From Sambucus nigra (taxonomy: Eukaryota; Streptophyta; Magnoliopsida; Dipsacales; Adoxaceae): a stretch of DNA of 64,000 nt. The DNA is taken from NCBI GenBank assembly GCA_949130495.1, contig CASBWL010000040.1:3276674-3340673 (forward strand), written 5' to 3'. Positions within the stretch are counted from its first letter, which is position 1, and each line of letters starts with the position of its first letter. The position numbers were made by a program, and so were the translations under genes. Under the pieces are notes generated by a model. That model searched no databases. It had not been told where the DNA came from and saw nothing but the letters and a program-made list of their open reading frames with translations. Positions 50,400 to 62,866 of the stretch are shown piece by piece.

Positions 50400-51748
50400 C
50401 CGGGGGGCTCCCGGTTTTAGAATACGACGGTAATTTGCATATTTTTAGACTTAGGCTTAAAAAACGTGGCATTAGAGGGTGTGAACTCAAAACAGCCCCC
50501 GAACGGTCCCGTGGGTGGCACCAACACCTCCCACGGGGCGAGTGTCACTCGTAGGAACTAACCCCACAGCCGCGGGACTCCCGGTTTGAGAATACGACGG
50601 TAATTTGCATATTTCCAGACTTAGACTTAAAAACGTGGTTTTAGAGGGTGAGAACTCGAAACATCCTCCGAACGGCCCCGTGGGAGGCACCAACACCTCC
50701 CACGGGACCAATGTTACTCGTAGGAACCGATCGAGCAGCCGCGGCACTCCCAATTTGAGAATACAATAGGAATTTGCATATTTTAAGACTTAGGCTTAAA
50801 AACATGGCGTTAGAGGGTGATAACTCGAAACAACCCCCGAACGGTCCCGTGGGTGGCAGCAACACCTCCCACGGGGCCAATGTAACTCGTAGGAACTGAC
50901 CCCGCAGCTGCGGGACTCCCGGTTTGAGAATACGACAGTAATTTGTATATTTCTTGACTTAGGCTTAAAAACGTAGCGTTAGAGGGTGAGAACTCGAAAC
51001 AGCCCCCGAACGGCCCCGTGGGTGGCACCAACACCTCCCACGAGACCAACATAACTTGTAGGAATTGACCCCGCAACCGCGGGTCACCCGGTTTGAGAAT
51101 ACGAGGGTAATTTGCATATTTCTAGACTTAGGCTTAAAAACATGGCGTTAGAGGGTGAGAACTCGAAACTGCCCTTGAACGGCCCCGTGGGTGGCACCAA
51201 CACCTCCCACGGGGCCAATGTTACTCGTAGGAATGACCCCGCAGCCGCGGGACTACCGGTTTGAGAATACGACGGTAATTTGCATATTTCTAGACTTAGG
51301 CTTAAAAACATGGCGTTAAAGGGTGAGAACAAGAAACAGGCCCCGAACGGCCCCATGGGTGGCACCAGCACCTCCCGCGGGGCAAATGTAAGTCGTACGA
51401 ACTGACCCCGCAACAGCAGGACTCCCGGTTTGAGAATTCGACAGTAATTTACATATTTTTAGACTTAGGCTTAGAAATATGGCGTTAGAGGGTGAGAACT
51501 CGAAATAGCCCCCGAACGGCCCCGTGGGTGGCACCAACACCTCCCACGAGGCCCATGTAACTCGTAGGAATCGACCCCGCAGCCGCGGGACTCCCGGTTT
51601 GAGAATACGATAGGAATTTGCATATTTCTAGACTTAGGCTTAAAAACATGGCGTTAGAGTATGAGAACTCGAAACAGCCCTTGAACGGCCCCGTGGGTGG
51701 CACCAACACCTCCCACGGGGCCAATGTAACTAGTAGGAACTGACCCCG
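50400..51748. repeat. 8-monomer HOR, copy 1
   Basis: About 1350 bp that recurs directly downstream. Shared rare variants include CCGGTTTTAGAATACG at the left end, CGTGGGAGGCACC (50680, 52030), AATACGAGGGTAATTT (51102, 52449) and the CCTCCCGCGGGGC, AAGTCGTACG monomer (51373, 52724). Many substitutions separate the copies, so it is older than the core duplication. Confidence 0.8.
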
Positions 51749-53090
51749 CAGTCGGGGGACTCCCGGTTTTAGAATACGACAGTAATTTGCATATTTTTAG
51801 ACTTAGGCTTAAAAACGTGGCATTAGAGGGTGTGAACTCGAAACAGCCCCCGAACGGCCCCGTGGGAGGCACCAACACCTCCCACGGGGCCAGTGTAACT
51901 CGTAGGACTAACCCCACCGCCGCGGGACTCCCGGTTTGATAATACGATGGTAATTTGCATATATCTAGACTTAGACTTAAAAACGTGGCTTTAGAGGGTG
52001 AGAACTCGAAACATCCTCTGAACGGCCCCGTGGGAGGCACCAACACCTCCCACGGGACCAATGTAACTCATAGGAACCGATCGCGCAGCCACGGGACTCC
52101 CGGTTTGAGAATACAATAGGAATTTGCATATTTTAAGACTTAGGCTTAAAAACATGGCGTTAGAGGGTGATAACTTGAAACAACCCCCGAACGGTCCCGT
52201 GGGTGGGAGCAACACCTCCCACGGGGCCAATGTAACTCGTAGGAACTGACCCCGCAACTACGGGACTCCCGGTTAGAGAATACGATAGTAATTTGCATAT
52301 TTCTAGACTTAGGCTTAAAAACATAGCGTTAGAGGGTGAGAACTCGAAACAGCCCCCGAACGACCCCGTGGGTGGCACCAACACCTCCCACGAGACCAAC
52401 GTAACTCGTAGGAACTGACCCCGCAGCCGCGGGTCTCCCGTTTTGAGAATACGAGGGTAATTTGCATATTTCTAGACTTAGGCAAAAAAACACGGCGTTA
52501 GAGAGTGAGAACTCGAAACAGCCCTTGAACGGCCCCGTGGGTGGCACCAACACCTCCCACGGGGCCATTGTAACTCGTAGGAACTGACCCCGCAGCCGTG
52601 GGACTCCCGATTTGAGAATATGACCGTAATTTGCATATTTCAAGACTTAGGCTTAAAAACTTGGCGTTAGAGGGTGAGAATTAGAAACAGGCCCCGAACG
52701 GCCCCGTGGGTGGCACCAACACCTCCCGCGGGGCAAATGTAAGTCGTACGAACTGACCCCGCAACAGCGGGACTCCCGATTTGAGAATACGACGGTAATT
52801 TACATATTTTTAGACTTAGGCTTAAAAATATGGCGTTAGAGATTGAGAACTCGAAATAGCCCCCGAACGGCCCCGTGGGTGGCACCAACACCTCCCAAGG
52901 GGCCAATGTAACTCGTAGGAACTGACCCCGCAGCCGCGGGACTCCCGGTTTGAGAATACGATAGGAATTTGCATATTTCTAGACTTAGGCTTAAAAACAT
53001 GGCGTTAGAGGGTGAGAACTTGAAACAGCCCTTGAACGGCCCCGTGGGTGGCACTAACACCTCCCACGGGGCCAATGTAACTCGTAGGAA
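51749..53090. repeat. 8-monomer HOR, copy 2
   Basis: This is the tandem partner of 50400-51748 at an offset of 1350-1351 bp, colinear to about 53090, where it changes to another monomer type (GAGGCCGCAGTCACGGG). Confidence 0.8.
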
Positions 53091-53899
53091 CTGAGGCCGC
53101 AGTCACGGGACTCCCGGTTTGAGAATACGACGGTAATTTGCATATTTCTAGACTTATGCTTAAGAACGTGGATTTAGAGGGTCTGAACTAGATACAGCCC
53201 TCGAACGGCCTCGTGGGTGGCACCAACACCTCCCACGGGACCAATGTAACTCTTAGGAACCGACCGCGCAGCCGCGGGACTCCCGGTTTGAGAATACGAA
53301 GGGTAATTTGCATATTTCTAGACTTACGCCTAAAAACGCGGCGTTAGAGGGTGAGAACTCGAAACTTACCCCGAACGATCCCGTGGGTGGCAGCAACACC
53401 TCCCACGGGGCCAATGTAACTCGTAGGAACTGACCCCCCAGCCGCGGGACTCCCGGTTTGAGAATACGATGGTAATTTGTATATTTCTAGACTTAGGCTT
53501 AAAAACGTGGCGTTAGAGGGTGAGAAGTCGAAATAGCCCCCGAACGGCCCCGTAGGTGGCACCAACACCTCCCACGGGGCAAATGTCACTCGTAGGGACT
53601 GACCCCGCAGCCGCGGGGCTCCCGGTTTGAGAATACGACGGAAATTTGCATATTTCTAGACTATGGCTTTAAAACATGGCGTTAGAGGGTGAGAACTCGA
53701 AACAGCCCCCGAACGGCCCCGTGGGTGGCACCAACACCTCCCACGGGGCCACTGTAACTCGTAGGAACTAACCTCACAGCCGCGGGACTCCCGGTTTGAG
53801 AATACGATGGTAATTTTCATATTTCCAGACTTAGGCTTAAAAACATGGCGTTAGAGGGTGAGAACTCGAAACAGCCCTTGAACGGCCCCGTGGTTGGCC
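53091..53899. repeat. Diverged monomers between 8-mer copies
   Basis: About five monomers without a block partner, including one with AAACTTACCCCGAACG near 53364. No gene is visible. Confidence 0.65.
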
Positions 53900-54790
53900 C
53901 CAACACCTCCCAATGGCCCAATGTAACTAGTAGGAACTGACCCCGCAGCCGGGGGACTCCCGGTTTTAGAATACGATGCTAATTTGCATATTTTTAGACT
54001 TAAGCTTAAAAACGTGGCATTAGAGGGTGTGAACTCGAAACTACCCCCGAACGGCCCCGTGGGAGGCACCAACACCTCCCACGGGGCCAGTGTAACTCAT
54101 AGGAACTAACCCCACAGCCGCGGGACTCCCGGTTTGAGAATATGACGGTAATTTGCATATTTCTAGACTTAGACTTAAAAACGTGGCTTTAGAGGGTGAG
54201 AACTCGAAACATCCTCCGAACGGCCCCGTGGTAGGCACCAACACCTCCCATGGGACCAATGTAACTCGTAGGAACCGACCGCCAAGCCACGGGACTCCCG
54301 ATTTGAGAATACAATAGGAATTTCCATATTTCAAGACTTAGGCTTAAAAACATGGTGTTAGAGGGTGATAACTTGAAACAGCCCCCGAACGGTCCCGTGG
54401 GTGGTAGACACACCTCCCACGGGGCCAATGTAACTCGTAGGAACTGATCCCGCAACTGCGGGACTCTCGGTTTGAGAATACGACGGTAATTTGCATATTT
54501 CTAGACTTAGGCTTAAAAACATAGCGTTATAGGATGAGAACTCGAAACAGCCCCCGAACGGCCCCGTGGGTGGCACCAACACCTCCCACGAGACCAAAGT
54601 AACTCGTAGGAACTGACCCCGCAGCCGCGGGTCTCCCGGTTTGAGAATATGAGGGTAATTTGCATATTTCTAGACTTAGGCTAAAAAACACGGCGTTAGA
54701 GGGTGAGAACTCGAAACAGCCCTTGAACGGCCCCGTGGGTGGCACCAACACCTCCCACGGGGCCAATGTAACTCGTAGGAACTGACCCCG
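53900..54790. repeat. 8-monomer HOR, third copy, truncated
   Basis: Matches 51703-52593 at an offset of 2197-2198 bp (13 x 169), with the same CCGGTTTTAG, CGTGG(G/T)AGGCACC and GAGGGTAATTT variants in order. It ends at a monomer where the region between CAGCCGTGGG and TTTGAAAATACG has lost several bases (54796-54812). Confidence 0.75.
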
Positions 54791-57090
54791 CAGCCGTGGG
54801 CCCTGTTTGAAAATACGACGGTAATTTTTATATTTCTAGACTTAGGCTTAAAAACGTGGCGTTAGAGGGTGAGAACTCGAAACAGCCCCCGAACGGCCCC
54901 GTAGGTGGCACCAACACCTCCCACGGGGCCAACTTAACTCGTAGGAACTGACCCTGCAGCCGCGGGACTCCCGGTATGAGAATACGACGGTAATTTGCAT
55001 TTTTCTAGACTTAGGCTTAAAAACATGGCGTTAGAGGGTGTGAACTAGAAACAGCCCCCGAACGGCCCCGTGGGTGGCACCAACACCTCCCACGGGGAAA
55101 ATGTAACTCGTAGGAACTGACCCAGCAGCCGCGGGGCTCCCGGTTTGAGAATACGACAGAAATTTGCATATTTCTGGACTTAGGCTTAAAAATATGGCGT
55201 TAGAGGGTGAGAACTCGAAACAGCCTCCGAACAGCCCCGTGTGTGGCACCAACACCCCCCACGGAGCCAATGTAACTCGTACGAACTGACCCCACAGCCG
55301 GGGGACTCCCGATTTGAGAACACGATGGTAATTTGCATATTTTTAGACTTAGGCTTAAAAACGTGACGTTAGAGGGTGTGGACTCGAAACAGCCCCCGAA
55401 CGGCCCCGTGGGTGGCACCAAAACCTCCCACGGGGCCAGTGTAACTCGTAGGAACTAACCCCACAGCCGCGGGACTCCCGATTTGAGAATACAATGATAA
55501 TTTGCATATTTCTAAACTTAGGCTTAAAAACATGGCGTTAGAGGGTGAGAACACAAAACAACCCTCGAACGGCCCCGTGTGTGGCACCAACACCTCCCAT
55601 GAGGCCAACGTAACTCGTAGGAACTGACCCCGCAGCCGCGGGACTCCCAATTTGTGAATATGACGATAATTTGCATATTTCTAGACTTAGGCTTAAAAAC
55701 ATGGCGTTAGAGGGTGAGAACTCGAAACTGCCTCCGAACGGCCCCGTGCGTGGCACCAACACCCCCCTCGGGGTCAATGTAACTCGTACAAACTGACCCC
55801 ACAGCCGGGGGACTCTCGGTTTGAGAATACGACGGTAATTTGCATATTTCTAGACTTAGGCTAAAAAACGTGGCGTTAGAGGGTGAGAACTCGAAACAGC
55901 CCCCGAACGGCCCCGTGGGTGGCACCAAACCTCCCACGAGGCCAACGTAACTCGTAGGAACTGACCCCGCAGCCACGGGACTCCCGGTTTGAGAATACGA
56001 TGGTAATTTATATATTTATAGACTTAGGCTTAAAAACGTAGCTTTAGAGGGTGAGGACGCGAAACAGCCCCCGAACGGCCCCGTGGGTGGCACCAACACC
56101 TCCCACGGGACCAATGTAACTCGTAGGAACTAACCCCGCAGCCGCGGGTCTCTCGATTTTAAAATACGACGGTAATTTGCATATTTCTAGACTTAGGCTT
56201 AAAAACATGGCGTTAGAGAGTGCGAACTCGAAACAGCGCAAAACGATCCTGTGGGTGGCAGCAACACCTCCCACGGGGCCAATGTAACTCGTAGGAACTG
56301 ATCCCGCAGCCACGGGACTCCCGGTTTGAGAATATGAAGGAAATTTGCATATTTCTAGACTTAAGCCTAAAAACATGGTGTTAGAGGGTGAGAACACAAA
56401 ACAACACCCGACCGGCCCCGTGGATAGCACCAACACCTCCCACAGGGCCAGTGTAACTCGTAGGAACTGATCCCGCAGCCGCGGGACTCCCGTTTTGAAA
56501 ATATGACGGTAATTTGCATATTTCTAGACTTAGGCTTAAAAACGTGGCTTTAGAGGGTGAGAACACGAAACAGCCCCCGAACGGCCCCGTGGGTATCACA
56601 ACCACCTCCCACGGGACCAATGTAACTCGTAGGAACTGACCCCGCAGCCGTGGGACTCTCGATTTGAGAATACGACAATAATTTGCATATTTCTAGACTT
56701 AGCCTTAAAAACATGGCGTTAGAGGGTGCGAACTCGAAACAGCCCCCGAACGGCCCCGTGGGTGGCACCAAGACCTCCCACGGGGCCAATTGTAAATGGC
56801 AGGAACTGACCCCGCTGCCGCGGGACTCCGGGTTTGAGAATACGACGGTAATTTGCATATCTCTAGACTTAGTCTTAAAAACATGGAGTTAGAGGGTGAG
56901 AACTCGAAACAGCCCCCGAACGGCCCCGTGGGTGGGACCAACACCTCCCACGGGGCCAATGTAACTCGTAGGAACTCACCCCGTAGCCGCGGGACTCCCG
57001 GTTTGAGAATATGACGGTAATTTGCATATTTCTAGACTTAGGCTTAAAAACATGGCGTTAGAGGGTGATAACTCAAAACAGCCCCCGAAC

Positions 57091-57126
57091 GGCCCCGTGG
57101 GTGGCACCAACACCTCCCACGGGGCC
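57091..57126. other. Example of the 11-bp dyad present in most monomers
   Basis: GGCCCCGTGGG at 57091-57101 and CCCACGGGGCC at 57116-57126 are perfect inverted repeats around a 14-base loop. The element sits at positions 40-75 of the monomer and is present, often with one or two mismatches, throughout the window. It could form a hairpin or cruciform, or bind a dimeric protein. Only the symmetry is seen; a function is inference. Confidence 0.85.
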
Positions 57127-57188
57127 AATGTAACTCATAGGAACTTACCCCGCAGCCACGGGACTCCCGGTTTGAGAATACGGCGGTA

Positions 57189-57196
57189 ATTTGCAT
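57189..57196. promoter_or_regulatory. Example of the conserved ATTTGCAT octamer
   Basis: ATTTGCAT, the reverse complement of the POU-domain octamer ATGCAAAT, falls at monomer positions 138-145 in most copies. Common variants read TTTTCAT, TTACAT, TTATAT or TTGTAT. In an AT-rich 49-bp stretch this can be coincidence inherited by every copy; whether anything binds it is unknown. Confidence 0.4.
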
Positions 57197-57655
57197 ATTT
57201 CTAGACTTAGGCTTAAAAACCTGGCGTTAGAGGGTGAGAACTTGAAACAGCCCCCGAACGGCCCCGTGGGTGGCACCAACACCTCCCACGGGGCCAATGT
57301 AACTCGTCGGAACTGACCCCGCAGCCGCGGGACTTCCGGTTTGAGAATACGACGGTAATTTGCATATTTCAAGATTTAGGCTTAAAAATATGGTGTTAGA
57401 GGGTGAGAACTCGATACATCCCCCGAACCGCCCCGTGGGTAGCACCAACACCTCCCACGGGACCACTGTAACTCGTAGGAACCGACCGGGTAGCCGTGGG
57501 ACTCCCGGTTTGAGAATACGATAGGAATTTTTATATTTCAAGACTTAGGCTTAAAAATATGGCGTTAGAGGGTGAGAACTCGAAACATCCCCCGAACGGT
57601 CCCGTGGGTGGCAGCAACACCTCCCACGGGGCCAATGTAACTCGTAGGAACTGAC

Positions 57656-57669
57656 CCCGCAGCCGCGGG
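57656..57669. other. Example of the small second dyad with a SacII site
   Basis: CCCGC and GCGGG flank the four bases AGCC, and CCGCGG is itself palindromic. It lies at monomer positions 98-111, about 22 bp after the main dyad. Many monomers have transitions here (CCGTAGCC, CCACAGCC, GCCATGGG), so it is less conserved than the main dyad. Confidence 0.7.
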
Positions 57670-60600
57670 ACTCCCGGTTTGAGAATACGACGGTAATTTG
57701 CATATTTTTAGACTTAGGCTTAAAAACGTGGCGTTAGAGGGTGAGAACTCGAAACAGCCCCCGAACGGCCCCGTGGGTGGCACCAACACCTCCCACGAGG
57801 CCAACGTAACTCCTAGGAACTGACCTCGCAACCGCGGGACTCCCGATTTGAGAATACGATGGTAATTTATATATTTCTAGACTTAGGCTTAAAAACGTAG
57901 CTTTAGAGGGTGAGAACATGAAACAGCCCCCGAACGGCCCCTCGGGTGGCACCAACACCTCCCACGGGACCAATGTAACTCGTAGGAACTAACCGCGCAG
58001 CCACGGGTCTCCCGATTTTAGAATACGGCTTTAATTTGCATATTTCTAGACATAGGCTTAAAAACGTGGCGTTAGAGGGTGCGAACTCGAAACAGCCCCA
58101 AACGATCCCATGGGTGGCAGCAACACCTCCCACGGGGCCAATGTAACTCGTAGGAACTGACCCCACAGCCGCGGGACTCCCGGTTTGAGAATACGAAGGT
58201 AATTTGCATATTTCTACACTTAAGCTTAAAAACATGGCGTTAGAGGGTGATAACACGAAACAGCCCCCGAACGGCCCCGTGGGTGGCATCAACACCACCC
58301 ACGGGGCCAATGTAACTCATAGGAACTGACCTCGCAGCCGCGGGACTCCCGTTTTGAAAATATGACGGTAGTTTGCATATTTCTAGACTTAGGCTTAAAA
58401 ACATGGCGTTAGAGGGTGAGAACTCGAAACAGCCCCCGAACGGCCCCGTGGGTGGCACCAACACCTCCCACGGGACCAATGTAACTTGTAGGAACCGACC
58501 GGGTAGCCGTGGGACTCCCGGTTTGAGAATACGATAGGAATTTTCATATTTCAAGACTTAGGCTTAAAAACATGGCGTTAGAGGGTGAGAACTCGAAACA
58601 TCCCCCGAACGGTCCCGTGGGTGGCAGCAACACCTCCCACGGGGCCAATGTAACTCGTAGGAACTGACCCCGCAGCCGCGGGACTCCCGGTTTGAGAATA
58701 CGACCGTAATTTGCATATTTTTAGACTTAGGCTTAAAAACGTGGCGTTAGAGGGTGTGAACTCGAAACAGCCCCCGAACGGACCCGTGGGTGCACCAACA
58801 CCTCCCACGGGGCCCGTGTAACACGTAGGAACTAACCCCACAGCCGCGGGACTCCCGATTTGAGAATACGACGGTAATTTTCCTATTTCTAGACTTAGGC
58901 TTAAAAACATGGCGTTAGAGGGTGAGAACTCAAAACAGCCCTCGAACGGCCCCGTGTGTGGCACCAACACCTCCCATGAGGACAACGTAACTCGTAAGAA
59001 CTGACCCCGCAGCCGCGGGACTCCCGGTTTGAGAATATGATGGTAATTTGGATATTTCTAGACTTAGGCTTAAAAACATGGCGTTAGAGGGTGAGAACTC
59101 GAAACAGCCTCCGAACGGCCCCGTGTGTGGCACCAACACCCCCCACGGGGCCAATGTAACTCATACAAACTGACCCCACAGACGGGGGACTCCCGATTTG
59201 AGAATACAATGGTAATTTGCATATTTCTAGACTTAGGCTTAAAAACGTGGCGTTAGAGGGTGAGAACTCGAAACAGCCCCCGAACGGCCCCGTGGGTGGC
59301 ACCAACACCTCCCACGAGGCCAACGTAACTCGTAGGAACTGACCCCGCAGCCGCGGGACTCCCGGTTTGAGAATACGATGGTAATTTATATATTTCTTGA
59401 CTTAGGCTTAAAAACGTAGCTTTAGAGGGTGAGAACACGAAACAGCCCCCGAACGGCCCCGAGGGTGGCACCAACACCTTCCACGGGACCAATGTAACGC
59501 GTAGGAACTGACCCCGCAGCCGCGGGTCCCCCGTTTTGAGAATACGACGGTAATTTGTATATTTCTAGACTTAGGCTTAAAAACGTGGATTTAGAGGGTC
59601 TGAACTCGATACAGCCCCCGAACGGCCCCGTGGGTGGCACTAACACCTCCCACGGGACCATTGTAACTCGTAGGAACCGACCGCGCAGCCGCAGGACTCC
59701 CGGTTGGAGAATACGATAGGAATTTGCATATTTCTAGACTTAGGCTTAAAAACCTGGCGTTAGAGGGTGCGAACTCGAAACATCCCCAAACGATCCCGTG
59801 GGTGGCAGCAACACCTCCCACGGGGCCAATGTAACTCGTAGGAACTAACCCCGCATCCGCAGGACTCTCGGTTTGAGAATACGACGGTAATTTGTATATT
59901 TCTAGACTTAGGCTTAAAAACATGGCGTTAGAGGGTGTGAACTCGATACAGCCCCCGAATGGCCCCGTGGGTGGCACCAACACCTCCCACGGGGCCAATG
60001 TAACTCGTAGGAACTGACCCCGCAGCCGCGGGGCTCCCGGTTTTAGAATACGATGGAAATTTGCATATTTCTAGACTTAGGCTTAAAAACATGGTGTTAG
60101 AGGGTGAGAACTCAAAACAGCCCCCGAACGGCCCCATGGGTGGCACCAACACCTCCCCCGGGGCCAGTGTAACTTGTAGGAACTGACCTCGCAGCCGCAG
60201 GACTCCCGGTTTGAGAATACGATGGTAATTTGCATATTTCAAGACTTAGGCTTAGAAACATGGCGTTAGAGGGTGAGAACTTGAAACAGCCCCCGAACGT
60301 CCCCGTGGGTGGCACCAAGACCACCCACGGGGCCAATGTAACTGGTAGGAACTGACCCCTGCAGCCGCAGGACTCCCGGTTTGAGATTACGATGGTAATT
60401 TGCATATTTCTAGACATAGGCTTAAAAACATGGCGTTAGAGGGTGAGAACTCGAAACATCCCCCGAACGGCCCTGTGGGTGGCACCAACACCTCCCACGG
60501 GGCCAATGTAACTCATAGGAACTATCCCCGCAGCCGCGGGACTCCCGGTTTGAGAATACGAAGGTAATTTCCATATTTGTAGACTTAGGCTTAAAAACAT

Positions 60601-61324
60601 GGCATTAGAGGGTGAGAACTCAAAACAGCCCTCGAACGGCCCCGTGTGTGGCACCAACACCTCCCATGAAGGCAACGTAAATCGTAGGAACTGACCCCGC
60701 AGTCGCGGGACTCCCGGTTTCACAATATGACGGTAATTTGCATATTTCTAGACATAGGCTTAAAAACATGGCGTTAGAGGGTGAGAACTCGAAACAACCT
60801 CCGAACGGCCCCGTGTGTGGCACCAACACCCCCCACGGGGAAAATGTAACTCGTACGAACTGACCCCACAGTCGGGGGACTCCCGGTTTGAGAATACGAC
60901 GGTAATTTGCATATTTTTAGACTTAAGCTTAAAAACGTGGCGTTAGACGGTGTGAACTCAAAACAGCCCCCGAACGGCCCCGTGGGTGGCCGCAACACCT
61001 CCCACGGGGCCAGTGTAACTCGTAGGAACTAACCCCACAGCCGCGGGACTCCCGGTTTGAGAATACGACGGTTATTTGCATATTTCTAGACTTAGGCTTA
61101 AAAATGTGGCTTTAGAGGGTGAGAACTCAAAACATCCTTCGAACGGCCCCGTGGGAGGCACCAACACCTCCCACGGGACCAATGTAACTCGTAGGAACCG
61201 ATCGCGCAGCTGCGGGACTCCCGGTTTGAGAATACAATAGGAATTTGCATATTTCAAGACTTAGGCTTAAAAGCATGGCGTTAGAGGGTGAGAACTCGAA
61301 ACAGCCCCCGAACGGCCCCGTGGG

Positions 61325-62866
61325 TGGCACCAACACCTCCCACGGGGCCAATGTAACTCATAGGAACTGACCCCGCAGCCGCGGGACTCCCGGTTTGAGA
61401 ATACGATAGTAATTTCCATATTTCTAGACTTAGGCTTAAAAACGTGGCGTTAGAGGGTGAGAACTCAAAACAGCCCTCGAACGGCCCCGTGTGTGGCACC
61501 AACACCTCCCTTGAGGCCAACGTAACTCGTAGGAACTGACCCCCGCAGCCGCGGGACTCCCGGTTTGAGAATATGACGGTAATTTGCATATTTCTAGACT
61601 TAGGCTTAAAAACATGGTGTTATAGGGTGAGAACTCGAAACAGCCTCCGAACGGCCCCGTGAGTGGCACCAACACCCCCCACGGGGCCAATGTAACTCGT
61701 ATGAACTGACCCCACAGCCGGGGGACTCTCGGTTTGAGAATACGACGGTAATTTGCATATTTCTAGACTTAGGCTTAAAAACGTGGCGTTAGAGGGTGAG
61801 AACTCGAAACAGCCCCCGAACGGCTCCGTGGGTGGCACCAACACCTCCCACGGGGCCAATGTAACTCATAGGAACTGACCCCGCAGCCGCGGGACTCCCG
61901 GTTTGAGAATACGATAGTAATTTCCATATTTCTAGACTTAGGCTTAAAAACGTGGCGTTAGAGGGTGAGAACTCAAAACAGCCCTCGAACGGCCCCGTGT
62001 GTGGCACCAACACCTCCCTTGAGGCCAACGTAACTCGTAGGAACTGACCCCGCAGCCGCGGGACTCCCGGTTTGAGAATATTACGGTAATTTGCATATTT
62101 CTAGACTTAGGCTTAAAAACATGGTGTTATAGGGTGAGAACTCGAAACAGCCTCCGAACGGCCCCGTGAGTGGCACCAACACCCCCCACGGGGCCAATGT
62201 AACTCGTATGAACTGACCCCACAGCCGGGGGACTCTCGGTTTGAGAATACGACGGTAATTTGCATATTTCTAGACTTAGGCTTAAAAACGTGGCGTTAGA
62301 GGGTGAGAACTCGAAACAGCCCCCCGAACGGCTCCGTGGGTGGCACCAACACCTCCCACGGGGCCAATGTAACTCATAGGAACTGACCCCGCAGCCGCGG
62401 GACTCCCGGTTTGAGAATACGATAGTAATTTCCATATTTCTAGACTTAGGCTTAAAAACGTGGCGTTAGAGGGTGAGAACTCAAAACAGCCCTCGAACGG
62501 CCCCGTGTGTGGCACCAACACCTCCCTTGAGGCCAACGTAACTCGTAGGAACTGACCCCGCAGCCGCGGGACTCCCGGTTTGAGAATATTACGGTAATTT
62601 GCATATTTCTAGACTTAGGCTTAAAAACATGGTGTTATAGGGTGAGAACTCGAAACAGCCTCCGAACGGCCCCGTGAGTGGCACCAACACCCCCCACGGG
62701 GCCAATGTAACTCGTATGAACTGACCCCACAGCCGGGGGACTCTCGGTTTGAGAATACGACGGTAATTTGCATATTTCTAGACTTAGGCTTAAAAACGTG
62801 GCGTTAGAGGGTGAGAACTCGAAACAGCCCCCGAACGGCTCCGTGGGTGGCACCAACACCTCCCAC
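61325..62866. repeat. 3-monomer HOR, three tandem copies (508 bp each)
   Basis: Copies are at about 61325-61832, 61833-62340 and 62341-62848, with a few more bases of match to 62866. The marker GATAGTAATTTCC lies at 61405, 61913 and 62421. Each copy has one GTAACTCATAGG monomer, one CTCCCTTGAGGCC monomer and one CACCCCCCACGGGG / CGTATGAACTG monomer. Differences are few: an extra C near 61540, an extra C near 62321, and AATATGACGG in copy 1 against AATATTACGG in copies 2 and 3. This is a very recent local amplification. Confidence 0.9.

Larger units (their letters stand above)
54791..61324. repeat. Diverged satellite with recurring 2-4 monomer modules
   Basis: No single HOR, but modules recur. 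A GAGGCCAACG, then GTAGCTTTAGAGG, then CAAACGATCC module lies at about 55860-56350 and 57720-58210, and again at about 59240-59870 with one extra monomer inserted. A GCCTCCGAAC, CACCCCCCACG monomer occurs near 55230, 55740, 59130 and 60820. The six monomers from 57565 resemble those from 58578 in part (offset 1013). No gene is visible. Confidence 0.7.
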
